A stretch of 64,000 nucleotides of DNA. Source: Candidatus Latescibacterota bacterium. Lineage in GTDB: Bacteria; Krumholzibacteriota; Krumholzibacteriia; JACNKJ01. Positions 47,779 through 55,473 of this stretch are shown one piece after another. The first letter of the stretch is position 1. Each line of letters opens with the position of its first letter. The stretch spans positions 263,003 through 327,002 of the forward strand of contig JACKDC010000005.1 of the NCBI GenBank assembly GCA_020633725.1, in the 5' to 3' direction. The position numbers and the translations under genes are program-made. The notes beneath the pieces are model-generated. The model ran no database searches, was not told the origin of the DNA, and saw only the letters and a program-made list of their open reading frames with translations.

Positions 47779-48314
47779 GCGTCCTCCCCGTCGCGGGTCA
47801 CGCGCGCGAGCAGGGCGTTCGTCTCCACCAGCTGGCCGTCCTTCACGAGGATCTCCTGGACCACGCCGTCCAGCTCGCTGGCCAGCTCGTTCTGCATCTT
47901 CATGGCCTCGAGGACGAGCAGGCCCTGGCCACGGGTCACGCGCTCGCCGGGCGCGGCCAGCGCGCGCAGCACGATCCCGGGCATGGGCGCGCGCAGCTCG
48001 AAGAGGCCGTGGGCCGCGGCGGTGGGGGCGAGGGCGTCGACGGCGGCTTCGAGCTCGTCGCGCACGGTGAGCTCCACCTGCTCGCCGATGGCGCCGACCA
48101 CGAAGCGTCCCGTCTCCCAGTCGGTCTCCACCAAGTCGACCAGGTAGGAGTGGTCGCCGACGATCAGCGACAGCACCTGGTCGCGCTCCACCACCGTCTG
48201 CTCCACGAGGCGCTCCACGCCGTCCACGGTGATGGACCAGCGCTCGCCCTGGGGGGCGATCGAAACGTCGTGGGTCTGCTCGCCGAGGCGGACGACGTAG
48301 CGCGTGGCGCTCAT
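47775..48314 (-). CDS. biotin carboxyl carrier protein of acyl-CoA carboxylase
   Basis: 179 residues. The C-terminal biotinyl domain has the lipoyl-like site LEAMKMQNEL (biotin on the Lys of AMKM), preceded by APMPGIVLRAL. The N-terminal ~100 residues are a beta-rich part resembling the BT linker of propionyl-CoA carboxylase alpha chains. It moves CO2 between the carboxylase (48311-49837) and the carboxyltransferase (49850-51400). It overlaps both neighbours by 4 bases, so all are translated together. Confidence 0.93.
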   Translation of the reverse strand: MSATRYVVRLGEQTHDVSIAPQGERWSITVDGVERLVEQTVVERDQVLSLIVGDHSYLVDLVETDWETGRFVVGAIGEQVELTVRDELEAAVDALAPTAAAHGLFELRAPMPGIVLRALAAPGERVTRGQGLLVLEAMKMQNELASELDGVVQEILVKDGQLVETNALLARVTRDGEDA

Positions 48315-49837
48315 GACTGGCTCCTTCGCATCACGGCCTCGCGGCGCGCGGTCTGCCGCCAGCGGCTGGGCAGGCAGTCCGAGGCCGCGGCCTGGTCGAA
48401 GTTGAGGCGGCGGCCGTGCAGGTGCGCGGCCAGCACGGCGGCGAGGACGGCCACGTCGGGCACCCGCGGGTCGTGGCGGATCTCGGTGGGGTCGAAGCGC
48501 TCGTCGATGAAGTGCGTGTCGCAGTCGCCCGCGGCGAAGGCCTCCTGCCCCAGCAGCCACTGGTGGAAGGGGATGTTCGTCTTGATGCCCGCGATGGCGT
48601 ACTCCTGGAAGGCCTGGCGCGCGCGGCGGATGACGTCGGTGCGGTCCGCGCCGTAGACCACCAGCTTGCTCAGCAGGGGGTCGTAGTAGACGGGCACCTC
48701 GTACTTCTCGTAGATGCCGCTGTCGTGGCGCAGGCCGGGGCCCGCCGGCAGGCGCAGGCGCTGGATCTTGCCCGTGGAGGGCAGGAAGCCGCGCTCGGGG
48801 TCCTCGGCGTAGATGCGGAACTCCATGGCCCAGCCGCGCCGGCTCACCTGCTCCTGCGTCAGCGGCAGGCGTTCGCCGGCCGCCACCTGAAGCTGCATCT
48901 CCACGAGGTCGAGGCCGGTGACCAGCTCGGTGACCGGGTGCTCCACCTGGAGGCGCGTGTTCATCTCGAGGAAGTAGAAGTTGCGCGCCGCGTCGACGAT
49001 GCACTCCACCGTCCCCGCGCCCACGTAGTCCACGGCGCGCGCGGCCTGCACGGCCATCGCGCCCATGGCCTCGCGCATCTCCGGCGTGACGAAGGGGCTC
49101 GGGCTCTCCTCGACCACCTTCTGGTGCCGCCGCTGGATCGAGCACTCGCGCTCGCCCAGGTGGATGCAGCCGCCGTGCTGGTCGGCCATCACCTGGATCT
49201 CGATGTGACGCGGCTTCTCGATGTACTTCTCCACGAAGACGGCGTCGTCGGCGAAGGCCTTGCCCGCCTCCTCGCGCGTGGCGCGCAGCGCGCCCGCCAG
49301 CTGCGCCGGATCGCGGACCACGCGCATGCCCTTGCCGCCGCCGCCGGCCGCGGCCTTGAGCATGACGGGGTAGCCCATCTCGCCGGCCAGGCGCGCGGCC
49401 TCGGCCGGGTCGGTGACGGCGCCGTCGCTGCCGGGGATCACGCGCACGCCGGCCTCCAGCATGAGGGCGCGGGCGCGCAGCTTGTTGCCCATGGCGGCCA
49501 TGGCCGCCGGCGGCGGACCGATGAAGGCGATGCCCGCGTCGGCGAGCGCCGTGGCGAAGTCCGGGTTCTCGGAGAGGAAGCCGTAGCCGGGGTGCACGGC
49601 GTCCGCGCCGGCGCGGCGGGCCGCGTCCACCAGCTTGTCGATGCGCAGGTAGCTCTCGGCGCTGGTCACGCCGCCGAGCGGCAGGGCCTGCTCGGCGTAG
49701 AAGACGTGGGGGGCCTGGCGGTCCACGTCGCTGTAGACGGCCACCGACTCCACGCCCAGCTTGCGCAGCGTGCGCATCACGCGCAGCGCGATCTCGCCAC
49801 GGTTGGCCACGAGCACCTTGCGGAAGGGTGGGGTCAT
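48311..49837 (-). CDS. accC: biotin carboxylase subunit of acyl-CoA (propionyl-CoA) carboxylase
   Basis: 508 residues, ATP-grasp enzyme. The N-terminus reads FRKVLVANRGEIALRVMRTLRKLG, the ATP-binding Gly loop is AAAGGGGKGMRVV, and catalytic residues lie in ECSIQRRHQKVVEESPSP and MNTRLQVEHPVTE. It carboxylates biotin with bicarbonate and ATP. The C-terminal ~55 residues beyond the usual end are rich in Arg and of unknown role. The operon context indicates propionyl-CoA rather than acetyl-CoA. The symbol accC is used loosely. Confidence 0.93.
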   Translation of the reverse strand: MTPPFRKVLVANRGEIALRVMRTLRKLGVESVAVYSDVDRQAPHVFYAEQALPLGGVTSAESYLRIDKLVDAARRAGADAVHPGYGFLSENPDFATALADAGIAFIGPPPAAMAAMGNKLRARALMLEAGVRVIPGSDGAVTDPAEAARLAGEMGYPVMLKAAAGGGGKGMRVVRDPAQLAGALRATREEAGKAFADDAVFVEKYIEKPRHIEIQVMADQHGGCIHLGERECSIQRRHQKVVEESPSPFVTPEMREAMGAMAVQAARAVDYVGAGTVECIVDAARNFYFLEMNTRLQVEHPVTELVTGLDLVEMQLQVAAGERLPLTQEQVSRRGWAMEFRIYAEDPERGFLPSTGKIQRLRLPAGPGLRHDSGIYEKYEVPVYYDPLLSKLVVYGADRTDVIRRARQAFQEYAIAGIKTNIPFHQWLLGQEAFAAGDCDTHFIDERFDPTEIRHDPRVPDVAVLAAVLAAHLHGRRLNFDQAAASDCLPSRWRQTARREAVMRRSQS

Positions 49838-49849
49838 CGCGCGCTCCGA

Positions 49850-51400
49850 TCAGAGGGGAAGGTTGCCGTGCTTCTTGGGCGGCAGCTGCTGGCGCTTGTT
49901 CGCGAGGCTGCGCAGGCCGGCGATGAGGCGCTGGCGCGTTTCGCGGGGCAGGATCACGTCGTCGATGAAGCCCGCCTCCGCGGCCAGGTAGGGGTGCGCG
50001 AACTGCTCGTTGTAGCGCTGGATCAGCGCGGCGCGGCGCGCGGCGTCGCCCTCGCCACCCGCCAGCTCCTTGCGGTAGAGGATGTTCACCGCGCCCTCGG
50101 CGCCCATCACCGCCAGTTCGGCCATGGGCCAGGCGTAGTTCAGGTCCGCGCGGATGTGCTTGGAGCTCATCACGTCGTAGGCGCCGCCGTAGGCCTTGCG
50201 CAGCACCACCGTGAGCTTGGGGACCGTCGCCTCGCAGAAGGCGAAGAGCAGCTTCGCGCCGTGCTTGATGATCCCGCCGAACTCCTGGTCCGTGCCGGGC
50301 AGGAAGCCGGGGACGTCTACCAAGGTGATCAGCGGAATGTTGAAGGCGTCGCAGAAGCGCACGAAGCGCGCGCCCTTCACGCTGGCGGCGATGTCCAGCG
50401 CGCCGGCCATGGCCTTGGACTGGTTGGCCACCACGCCCACGCTCTGGCCGCCCAGGCGCGCGAAGCCCACCACGATGTTGCGCGCGTAGTCCTTCTGCAC
50501 CTCGAAGAAGCTGCCGCCGTCGAAGACGCGGTCGATGACCTCGACCACGTCGAAGGGCACCTTGGGATCGGCGGGAATCAGCGAGTCGAGGCTCTCGTCC
50601 TGACGGTCGGGGGGATCGTCGCTGTCCACGCGCGGCGGGTCGTCGAGGTTGTTGGAGGGCAGGTAGGAGAGCAGCTTCTTGACCTGCAGCAGCGCCTCCT
50701 GATCGCTGGCCGCGCTGAAGTGCGCCACGCCGCTGCGCGAGTTGTGCGTGCCCGCGCCGCCGAGGTCCTCGAAGCTCACCTCCTCGCCGGTGACCATCTT
50801 GATGACGTTGGGGCCGGTCACGAACATGTGGCTCGTGCCCTCGACCATGAGGATGAAGTCCGTGATCGCCGGGCTGTAGACTGCCCCGCCCGCGCAGGGG
50901 CCCATGATCACGCTGATCTGGGGGATGACGCCGCTGGCCAGCGTGTTGCGCAGGAAGATGTCCGCGTAGCCGCCGAGCGAGTAGACGCCCTCCTGGATGC
51001 GCGCGCCGCCCGAGTCGTTCAGGCCGATCACCGGTGCGCCGCCCTCCAGCGCCAGGTCCATGAGCCGGCAGATCTTCTGCGCGTTCGCCTCGCTCATGGT
51101 GCCGCCGAAGACGGTGAAGTCCTGCGCGAATGCGTAGACCAGCCGCCCGGCCACGCGGCCGAAGCCGCAGACGACGCCGTCGCCCACGGGCCGGTTGTCG
51201 GCGATGGACGGATCCCCCGAGCGATGGGTGACGAAGACGCCCAGCTCCTGGAAGGTGCCCTTGTCGAAGAGCAGCTGGATGCGCTCGTGGGCCGTGAGGC
51301 GGCCGGAGTCGTGCAGCTTGGCGATGCGCTCGGCGCCGCCGCCGAGACGGGCCTGCTCGCGCTTGGCGTCCAGGCGCTGGTACTTCTCGTCGTGGGCCAT
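49850..51400 (-). CDS. acyl-CoA (propionyl-CoA) carboxyltransferase subunit
   Basis: 516 residues, crotonase-fold carboxyltransferase of the PccB/MmdA type. N- and C-domain signatures include DFTVFGGTMSEANAQKICRLMDLALEGGAPVIGLNDSGGARIQEGV, PCAGGAVYSPAITDF and, in the C-domain, DVPGFLPGTDQEFGGIIKHGAKLLFAF and KAYGGAYDVMSSKH. It transfers carboxyl from biotin to propionyl-CoA, or the reverse in decarboxylases; a membrane pump is not present, so the carboxylase direction is likely. It is the first gene of the minus-strand operon. The gap to the carboxylase is 12 bases. Confidence 0.93.
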   Translation of the reverse strand: MAHDEKYQRLDAKREQARLGGGAERIAKLHDSGRLTAHERIQLLFDKGTFQELGVFVTHRSGDPSIADNRPVGDGVVCGFGRVAGRLVYAFAQDFTVFGGTMSEANAQKICRLMDLALEGGAPVIGLNDSGGARIQEGVYSLGGYADIFLRNTLASGVIPQISVIMGPCAGGAVYSPAITDFILMVEGTSHMFVTGPNVIKMVTGEEVSFEDLGGAGTHNSRSGVAHFSAASDQEALLQVKKLLSYLPSNNLDDPPRVDSDDPPDRQDESLDSLIPADPKVPFDVVEVIDRVFDGGSFFEVQKDYARNIVVGFARLGGQSVGVVANQSKAMAGALDIAASVKGARFVRFCDAFNIPLITLVDVPGFLPGTDQEFGGIIKHGAKLLFAFCEATVPKLTVVLRKAYGGAYDVMSSKHIRADLNYAWPMAELAVMGAEGAVNILYRKELAGGEGDAARRAALIQRYNEQFAHPYLAAEAGFIDDVILPRETRQRLIAGLRSLANKRQQLPPKKHGNLPL

Positions 51401-51447
51401 CGAAGTCCTTGGGAGGGGGTAAGATGCGCTCGGGGCTGAACCCGCGC

Positions 51448-51476
51448 AGTCTAGCGGCCGGCGCGGGCAGCGTCAA
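51448..51476 (-). promoter_or_regulatory. sigma70-like promoter of the propionyl-CoA operon
   Basis: Minus strand TTGACG (51476-51471), 17 bases, TAGACT (51453-51448). The leader is about 40 bases. The opposite promoter of the thioredoxin-like gene starts 27 bases to the right. Confidence 0.7.
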
Positions 51477-51502
51477 GACGGCGGCCGCGGCGCGATCGGC
51501 GC

Positions 51503-51531
51503 TGGAACTTCCGTCGCGCTGCGGGTATTCT
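51503..51531 (+). promoter_or_regulatory. possible promoter of the TPR-thioredoxin gene
   Basis: TGGAAC (51503-51508), 17 bases, TATTCT (51526-51531). The -35 is weak and the -10 fair. Confidence 0.45.
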
Positions 51532-51562
51532 CGCCCGCAGTCCCACCCCGAGGAGAAACGCG

Positions 51563-53101
51563 ATGACCCTCCGCCGCGCCGCGACCCTGTCCCTGTTGGC
51601 CCTTGCCCTTGCCGTCCTGCCCGCGCTGGCCCAGCCGCCCGTGGATACGCCGCCGCCGCCGGAGGAGGATGCGCCCTGGTCCCCGGAGACCTTCCAGACG
51701 GAGTTCGCCGCGAGCTACACGCCGCAGCGCGCGCTCGCCCTCTGCATGGACGCGGCCGAGGAGACCGACGACTTCGACTTCCTGCGGCTCATCCTCGACA
51801 AGTGGAAGAGCGTGGATCCCGACGACGCCGCGGCCTACTTCGCGCGCCGGCAGGCGTCGCGGGAGGGCTCGCCGCAGGCGGCCGTGCTCCGCGGCCTCGC
51901 CAGCCAGGATCCGCTGGACGCCCTCCACTGGGCGCGCGCGGCGATCGCGCTCGACCCCGGCAACCTGGCCGCCTACCGCCTGCTCACCGGCATCTACATG
52001 CGAAACCTCTTCGGCGAGACCGATCCGCCCGAGGCGCTCGTCGCCGCCTTCGAACGCGACAAGGACGCCTTCCAGCGGCTGGCGGAGTTCAGCGGCGACG
52101 ACCCCGAGGCCCTGCGCCCGCTCGAGGAGTACCAGCTTCACGCCGGTGACGCCCAGGCCGCCCTCGCCACCTTCGAGAAGGCCAAGGCCGCCGGCGCCCG
52201 CTGGGCGCAGGACCTGGAGCTGGCGCGCATCAAGGCGCATCTCGGCGACTATGGCGCGGTGCGCGACATCGTCGCGAAGAACATCGACAGCTTCGTGGCC
52301 GCCGGCCGCCTCTCCGCCGACGAGCGCGACGACTACGTGCGCTACTACTACGCCAACAGCCTGCGCGACGCGCACGCCTACGAACAGCTGCTCACCGAGC
52401 GCCGCGCCGAGACCCCGGCCGCGGACGACCGCGAGGCGCGCGCCGACCGCGACTACGACATCGCCTGCCTCGAGGCGATGCTCGGCCGCCGCGAGCCGGC
52501 CGTCGACGCGCTGCAGGCCGCGCTGGACAGCGGCTTCACCAACGCTCAGCAGATGAAGGACGACGAGGACCTGAAGTCCCTGCACGACCACCCGCGCTGG
52601 AATGCCCTGGTGGCGGAGGCCGAGGCGGCGCACGCGGCCGGCGCCGACGTGCGTCGCACGGCGATCCTCGCCGAGCAGGTGGACCGCGTGGCCCCGGACT
52701 GGACGCTTCGCGCCACCGACGGCACGATGGTCTCCCTGGCCGACCTGCGCGGCCAGGTGGTGCTGCTGGACTTCTGGGCGACCTGGTGCGGTCCCTGCCG
52801 CATGGCGATGCCCGTCCTCGACACCTGGATGAAGGAGCGCAAGCCCGCAGGGGTGCGGGTCTTCAGCGTGAACGTCTGGGAGCAGACGCCCGCCGGCGCC
52901 GCCGCCTTCATGAAGCGCGAGGGCTACGGCATGGAGCTGCTCTTCGACGGCGACGACGTGGCCAAGGCCTACGGCGTCACGGGCATTCCCTACCTCTGCG
53001 CGATCGACGCCGAGGGCCACCTGCGCTTCGAGGAGAAGGGCTACTCGCCCGAGCTGGCCGACAAGCTCGACGCCTGGGCGGGCGTGCTGGTCACGCGCTA
53101 G
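51563..53101 (+). CDS. exported TPR protein with C-terminal thioredoxin/TlpA-like domain
   Basis: 512 residues. A signal peptide (residues about 1-23, ALAQ) and an acidic linker precede TPR-like helices (ALHWARAAIALDPGNLAAYRLLTG and others). The last ~140 residues are a TlpA/AhpC-like thioredoxin domain: APDWTLRATDGTMVSLADLRGQVVLLDFWATWCGPC with Cys409 and Cys412, and the cis-Pro in GIPYLCAID. It is likely a periplasmic disulfide reductant, or a carrier for c-type cytochrome maturation. Its end overlaps that of the convergent dehydratase by 11 bases. RBS GAGGAGAAACGCG. Confidence 0.88.
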   Translation: MTLRRAATLSLLALALAVLPALAQPPVDTPPPPEEDAPWSPETFQTEFAASYTPQRALALCMDAAEETDDFDFLRLILDKWKSVDPDDAAAYFARRQASREGSPQAAVLRGLASQDPLDALHWARAAIALDPGNLAAYRLLTGIYMRNLFGETDPPEALVAAFERDKDAFQRLAEFSGDDPEALRPLEEYQLHAGDAQAALATFEKAKAAGARWAQDLELARIKAHLGDYGAVRDIVAKNIDSFVAAGRLSADERDDYVRYYYANSLRDAHAYEQLLTERRAETPAADDREARADRDYDIACLEAMLGRREPAVDALQAALDSGFTNAQQMKDDEDLKSLHDHPRWNALVAEAEAAHAAGADVRRTAILAEQVDRVAPDWTLRATDGTMVSLADLRGQVVLLDFWATWCGPCRMAMPVLDTWMKERKPAGVRVFSVNVWEQTPAGAAAFMKREGYGMELLFDGDDVAKAYGVTGIPYLCAIDAEGHLRFEEKGYSPELADKLDAWAGVLVTR

Positions 53102-54053
53102 TCGGCGACCAGGGCAGCGCGCCGAGATCGACGTTCCCGCCGCTCAGCACCAGCCCCACGCGCCGGCCGCGAAAGCGCGCCGGCGCGGCCATCACCGCGG
53201 CCAGGGGCACCGCGCCCGACGGCTCCACCACCAGCTTGAGCCGCTCCCAGAGCAGCCGCATGGCGGCGACGATCTCGTCCTCGGTCACGGTCACGATGCC
53301 CGCGAGCAGCTCGCGCAGGATGGGGAAGTTGCGCTCGCCGAGGCCGGTGCGCAGACCGTCGGCGCAAGTGCGCGGGTCGGTCTGGGGGAGGCGCCGGTCC
53401 GCGGCGAGGGAGCGGAAGGCGTCGTCCGCGCCCGCGGGCTCGGCGCCCACGAGCTCGATGCGCGCGTTGATGCCGTGGGCCGCGATCGCGCAGCCGCTCA
53501 TGAGGCCGCCGCCGCCGACCGGGGCGATCAGGACGTCGAGGTCGGCGCGCTCTTCCAGCAGCTCCAGCGCCGCCGTGCCCTGCCCCGCGATGATCGCGTG
53601 GTCGTCGTAGGGGTGCACGAAGCGCGCGCCGGTCTCGGCGCCCACGCGGGCGGCGGTCTCCTCGCGCGCGGCGAGCGTGGGGGCGCAGAAGGTGATCCTG
53701 CCGCCGTAGCCGCGCACGGCCGCCTGCTTCACCGCGGGCGCGTTCTCGGGCATGACGATCTGCGCCGCCACGCCGCGCTCCCGCGCCGCGAGCGCCAGCG
53801 CCGCGGCGAAGTTGCCCGACGAGTGCGTGAGCACGCCGGGGGCGGCGTCGCTGTCCGACAGGGTCATCACCGCGTTCATCGCCCCGCGGATCTTGAAGGA
53901 GCCCGTGCGCTGCAGGGGCTCGCACTTGAAGGCGAGCGTCGCGCCCGTCAGCGCATCGAGGCCGGCGCTGGTCAGCACCGGCGTGCGGTGGATGCGGCCG
54001 GCGATGCGCGCCGCGGCGGCGCGGACGGTGTCGAGCGTGGGCCTGTCCTGCAT
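53091..54053 (-). CDS. threonine/serine dehydratase-like PLP enzyme
   Basis: 320 residues from the ATG at 54053; the frame is open far upstream but is non-coding there. The Schiff-base Lys54 is in RTGSFKIRGAMN, the substrate loop is HSSGNFAAALA and the phosphate loop is APVGGGGLMSG. This is the fold-type II group of catabolic threonine dehydratase (TdcB) and serine racemase. No ACT domain follows, so it is not the biosynthetic IlvA. Threonine to 2-oxobutyrate would feed propionyl-CoA, which fits the neighbouring operon. Its 3' end overlaps the thioredoxin-like gene. Confidence 0.88.
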   Translation of the reverse strand: MQDRPTLDTVRAAAARIAGRIHRTPVLTSAGLDALTGATLAFKCEPLQRTGSFKIRGAMNAVMTLSDSDAAPGVLTHSSGNFAAALALAARERGVAAQIVMPENAPAVKQAAVRGYGGRITFCAPTLAAREETAARVGAETGARFVHPYDDHAIIAGQGTAALELLEERADLDVLIAPVGGGGLMSGCAIAAHGINARIELVGAEPAGADDAFRSLAADRRLPQTDPRTCADGLRTGLGERNFPILRELLAGIVTVTEDEIVAAMRLLWERLKLVVEPSGAVPLAAVMAAPARFRGRRVGLVLSGGNVDLGALPWSPTSA

Positions 54054-54094
54054 GGCGCTCCTCGGGTTCGGTGACGCGCGAGTGTAGCGCGGCC

Positions 54095-54150
54095 CGCCCC
54101 CGGGGGCGAGCTTGATGCGCGGGTCCGAAAACCCGCCCCCGGGGGCGGGT
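54095..54150. repeat. 56-base dyad element, copy A
   Basis: Two GC palindromes, CGCCCCCGGGGGCG (54095-54108) and a 20-base perfect palindrome (54131-54150), have centres 39 bases apart, with a conserved AGCTTGA..GTCCGAAA between them. It lies upstream of the threonine dehydratase gene. Confidence 0.8.
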
Positions 54151-54215
54151 GCGTCGGGCGCTCCGTGCGGGCCAGGGCCTGAAAAATCTGTCGACACCTC
54201 CTTGCGTGGGATACC

Positions 54216-54244
54216 AATGTATAGTATCATGCGTGGGTCGTCAA
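54216..54244 (-). promoter_or_regulatory. possible promoter for the threonine dehydratase gene
   Basis: Minus strand TTGACG (54244-54239), 17 bases, TACATT (54221-54216), in the AT-richest part of the intergenic region between the two dyad copies. GATAC/GTATC overlaps the -10. A perfect-looking AAGGAGGTG (54203-54195) follows downstream but has no start codon in place. Confidence 0.45.
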
Positions 54245-54321
54245 TAGCCAAGCGGTGGAGTGGTGGAGGCTTTCGTCGTGGCATGCAGGGGGCGGGAGAG
54301 TCCGTCGAATGCCGGCCGGTC

Positions 54322-54377
54322 GGCCCCCGGGGGCGAGCTTGACGTCCGAGTCCGAAATCACGCCCCCGGGGGCGGGC
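54322..54377. repeat. 56-base dyad element, copy B
   Basis: Direct repeat of copy A at an offset of 227 bases, about 49 of 56 bases alike by eye. Palindromes are at 54323-54334 and 54361-54374, again 39 bases centre to centre. The rest of the 54054-54479 gap holds only promoters and no gene. Confidence 0.8.
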
Positions 54378-54385
54378 GAGCGCGC

Positions 54386-54414
54386 TTGACCGCTTCGGCG
54401 GCGTGGCATAGACT
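54386..54414 (+). promoter_or_regulatory. sigma70-like promoter for the enoyl-CoA hydratase gene
   Basis: TTGACC (54386-54391), 17 bases, TAGACT (54409-54414), 8 bases after dyad copy B. The leader is about 60 bases. Confidence 0.7.
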
Positions 54415-54479
54415 CGCCCCGCCTGCCCCTCCAAGCCCACGGATTCCAACACCTTGGCCGCAGAAGCGGAAGGAGCGCC

Positions 54480-55271
54480 ATGCCCTTCGAGAACCTCGAA
54501 TTGCGCCACGAGGGCGCGCTGAGCTGGCTGACGGTGCAGCGCCCCAAGGCCCTGAACGCACTGAATGCCGAGCTGCTCGCCGAGCTGGGCGAGGCCCTGG
54601 ATCAGCTGGAGGCCCGTGCGGCGAGCGGCGAGACCCGCGTGTTGGCCGTGACCGGGGCCGGCGAGAAGGCCTTCGTCGCCGGCGCGGACATCGGCGAGAT
54701 CGCGCCTCTGCGCGGGGCGGCCGGCAGGACCTTCGCCGAGCGGGGCCAGGCGATCTTCAGCCGGGTCGAGAACCTGCCCGTTCCGGTGATCGCCGCGGTG
54801 AACGGCTATGCCCTGGGCGGCGGCTGCGAGCTGGCGCTGGCCTGCCATCTGCGCGTGGCGGCCGACACGGCGGTGCTGGGGCTGCCGGAGGTCACCCTGG
54901 GCGTGATCCCGGGCTACGGGGGCACGCAGCGGCTGCCGCGGCTGATCGGGCCGGGGCGGGCGCTGGATCTCATCCTCACGGGGCGCATGGTGAAGGCGCC
55001 GGAGGCGCTGGAGCTGGGCCTGGTGAACCGCGTGGTGCCGGCGGCGGAGCTGCTGGACGCCGTGCAGGCCCTGGCGGCCAAGCTCCAGGCCGTGGGCCCC
55101 CTGGCCCAGCGGGCGGCGCTGGAGGCCGTGCGGGAGGGCCTGCAGGGCACGCTGACCGAGGGCCTGGCCGTGGAGGCCCGGCTCTTCGGGGGGCTCTGTG
55201 ACACGGCCGACATGGTGGAGGGTACGGCGGCCTTCCTCGAGAAGCGGAAAGCGGCGTTTACCGGCAAGTGA
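54480..55271 (+). CDS. enoyl-CoA hydratase, classical crotonase
   Basis: 263 residues, ATG after GGAAGGAG. Both catalytic Glu are present: Glu117 in GGGCELALAC and Glu137 in GLPEVTLGV, with the oxyanion-hole AFVAGADIGEI and GYGGTQRLPRLIG. It hydrates trans-2-enoyl-CoA to 3-hydroxyacyl-CoA (crotonyl-CoA likely), working with the hbd product. The C-terminal FLEKRKAAFTGK is the usual hydratase end. It is a single gene with its own promoter. Confidence 0.93.
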   Translation: MPFENLELRHEGALSWLTVQRPKALNALNAELLAELGEALDQLEARAASGETRVLAVTGAGEKAFVAGADIGEIAPLRGAAGRTFAERGQAIFSRVENLPVPVIAAVNGYALGGGCELALACHLRVAADTAVLGLPEVTLGVIPGYGGTQRLPRLIGPGRALDLILTGRMVKAPEALELGLVNRVVPAAELLDAVQALAAKLQAVGPLAQRAALEAVREGLQGTLTEGLAVEARLFGGLCDTADMVEGTAAFLEKRKAAFTGK

Positions 55272-55288
55272 GGGGCGGCGGGCCGGCC

Positions 55289-55317
55289 TTGACCCAAGCC
55301 CTTGCAAGACCTTTACT
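55289..55317 (+). promoter_or_regulatory. promoter for tRNA-Leu and probably tig
   Basis: TTGACC (55289-55294), 17 bases, TTTACT (55312-55317), followed by the tRNA 44 bases later. No terminator lies between the tRNA and tig. Confidence 0.6.
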
Positions 55318-55361
55318 ATTGCCTCCGCGGGGTCCATCGGAGCCCGGGGGGCGCCGTCCGC

Positions 55362-55443
55362 GCGAGAGTGGCGGAACTGGCAGACGCGCAGGATTTAGGT
55401 TCCTGTGAGGCGACTCGTGGGGGTTCAAGTCCCCCCTCTCGCA
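55362..55443 (+). tRNA. tRNA-Leu (anticodon UAG)
   Basis: An 82-base type II cloverleaf. GCGAGAG pairs with CTCTCGC at the acceptor, the anticodon stem is CAGGA/TCCTG with loop TTTAGGT (anticodon TAG at positions 34-36, reading CUN), there is a long variable arm, and the T-arm reads GGGGGTTCAAGTCCCCC. The discriminator is A. CCA is not exactly encoded (ACCCA follows). Confidence 0.97.
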
Positions 55444-55473
55444 CCCACGATCACGTCCACGTCAAGGAGACGC

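Noticed and set aside
54195..54203. Ribosome site for a leader peptide
   Set aside because: No ATG, GTG or TTG lies at a suitable distance, except a GTG overlapping the site itself.
54095..54377. IS element or transposon ends
   Set aside because: The two copies are direct, not inverted, and the 170 bases between them encode no transposase; no target-site duplication is visible.
53091..55337. A 748-residue extended threonine dehydratase
   Set aside because: The extension runs antisense through the hydratase gene and the palindromic repeats and has no domain; the ATG at 54053 matches the family N-terminus.
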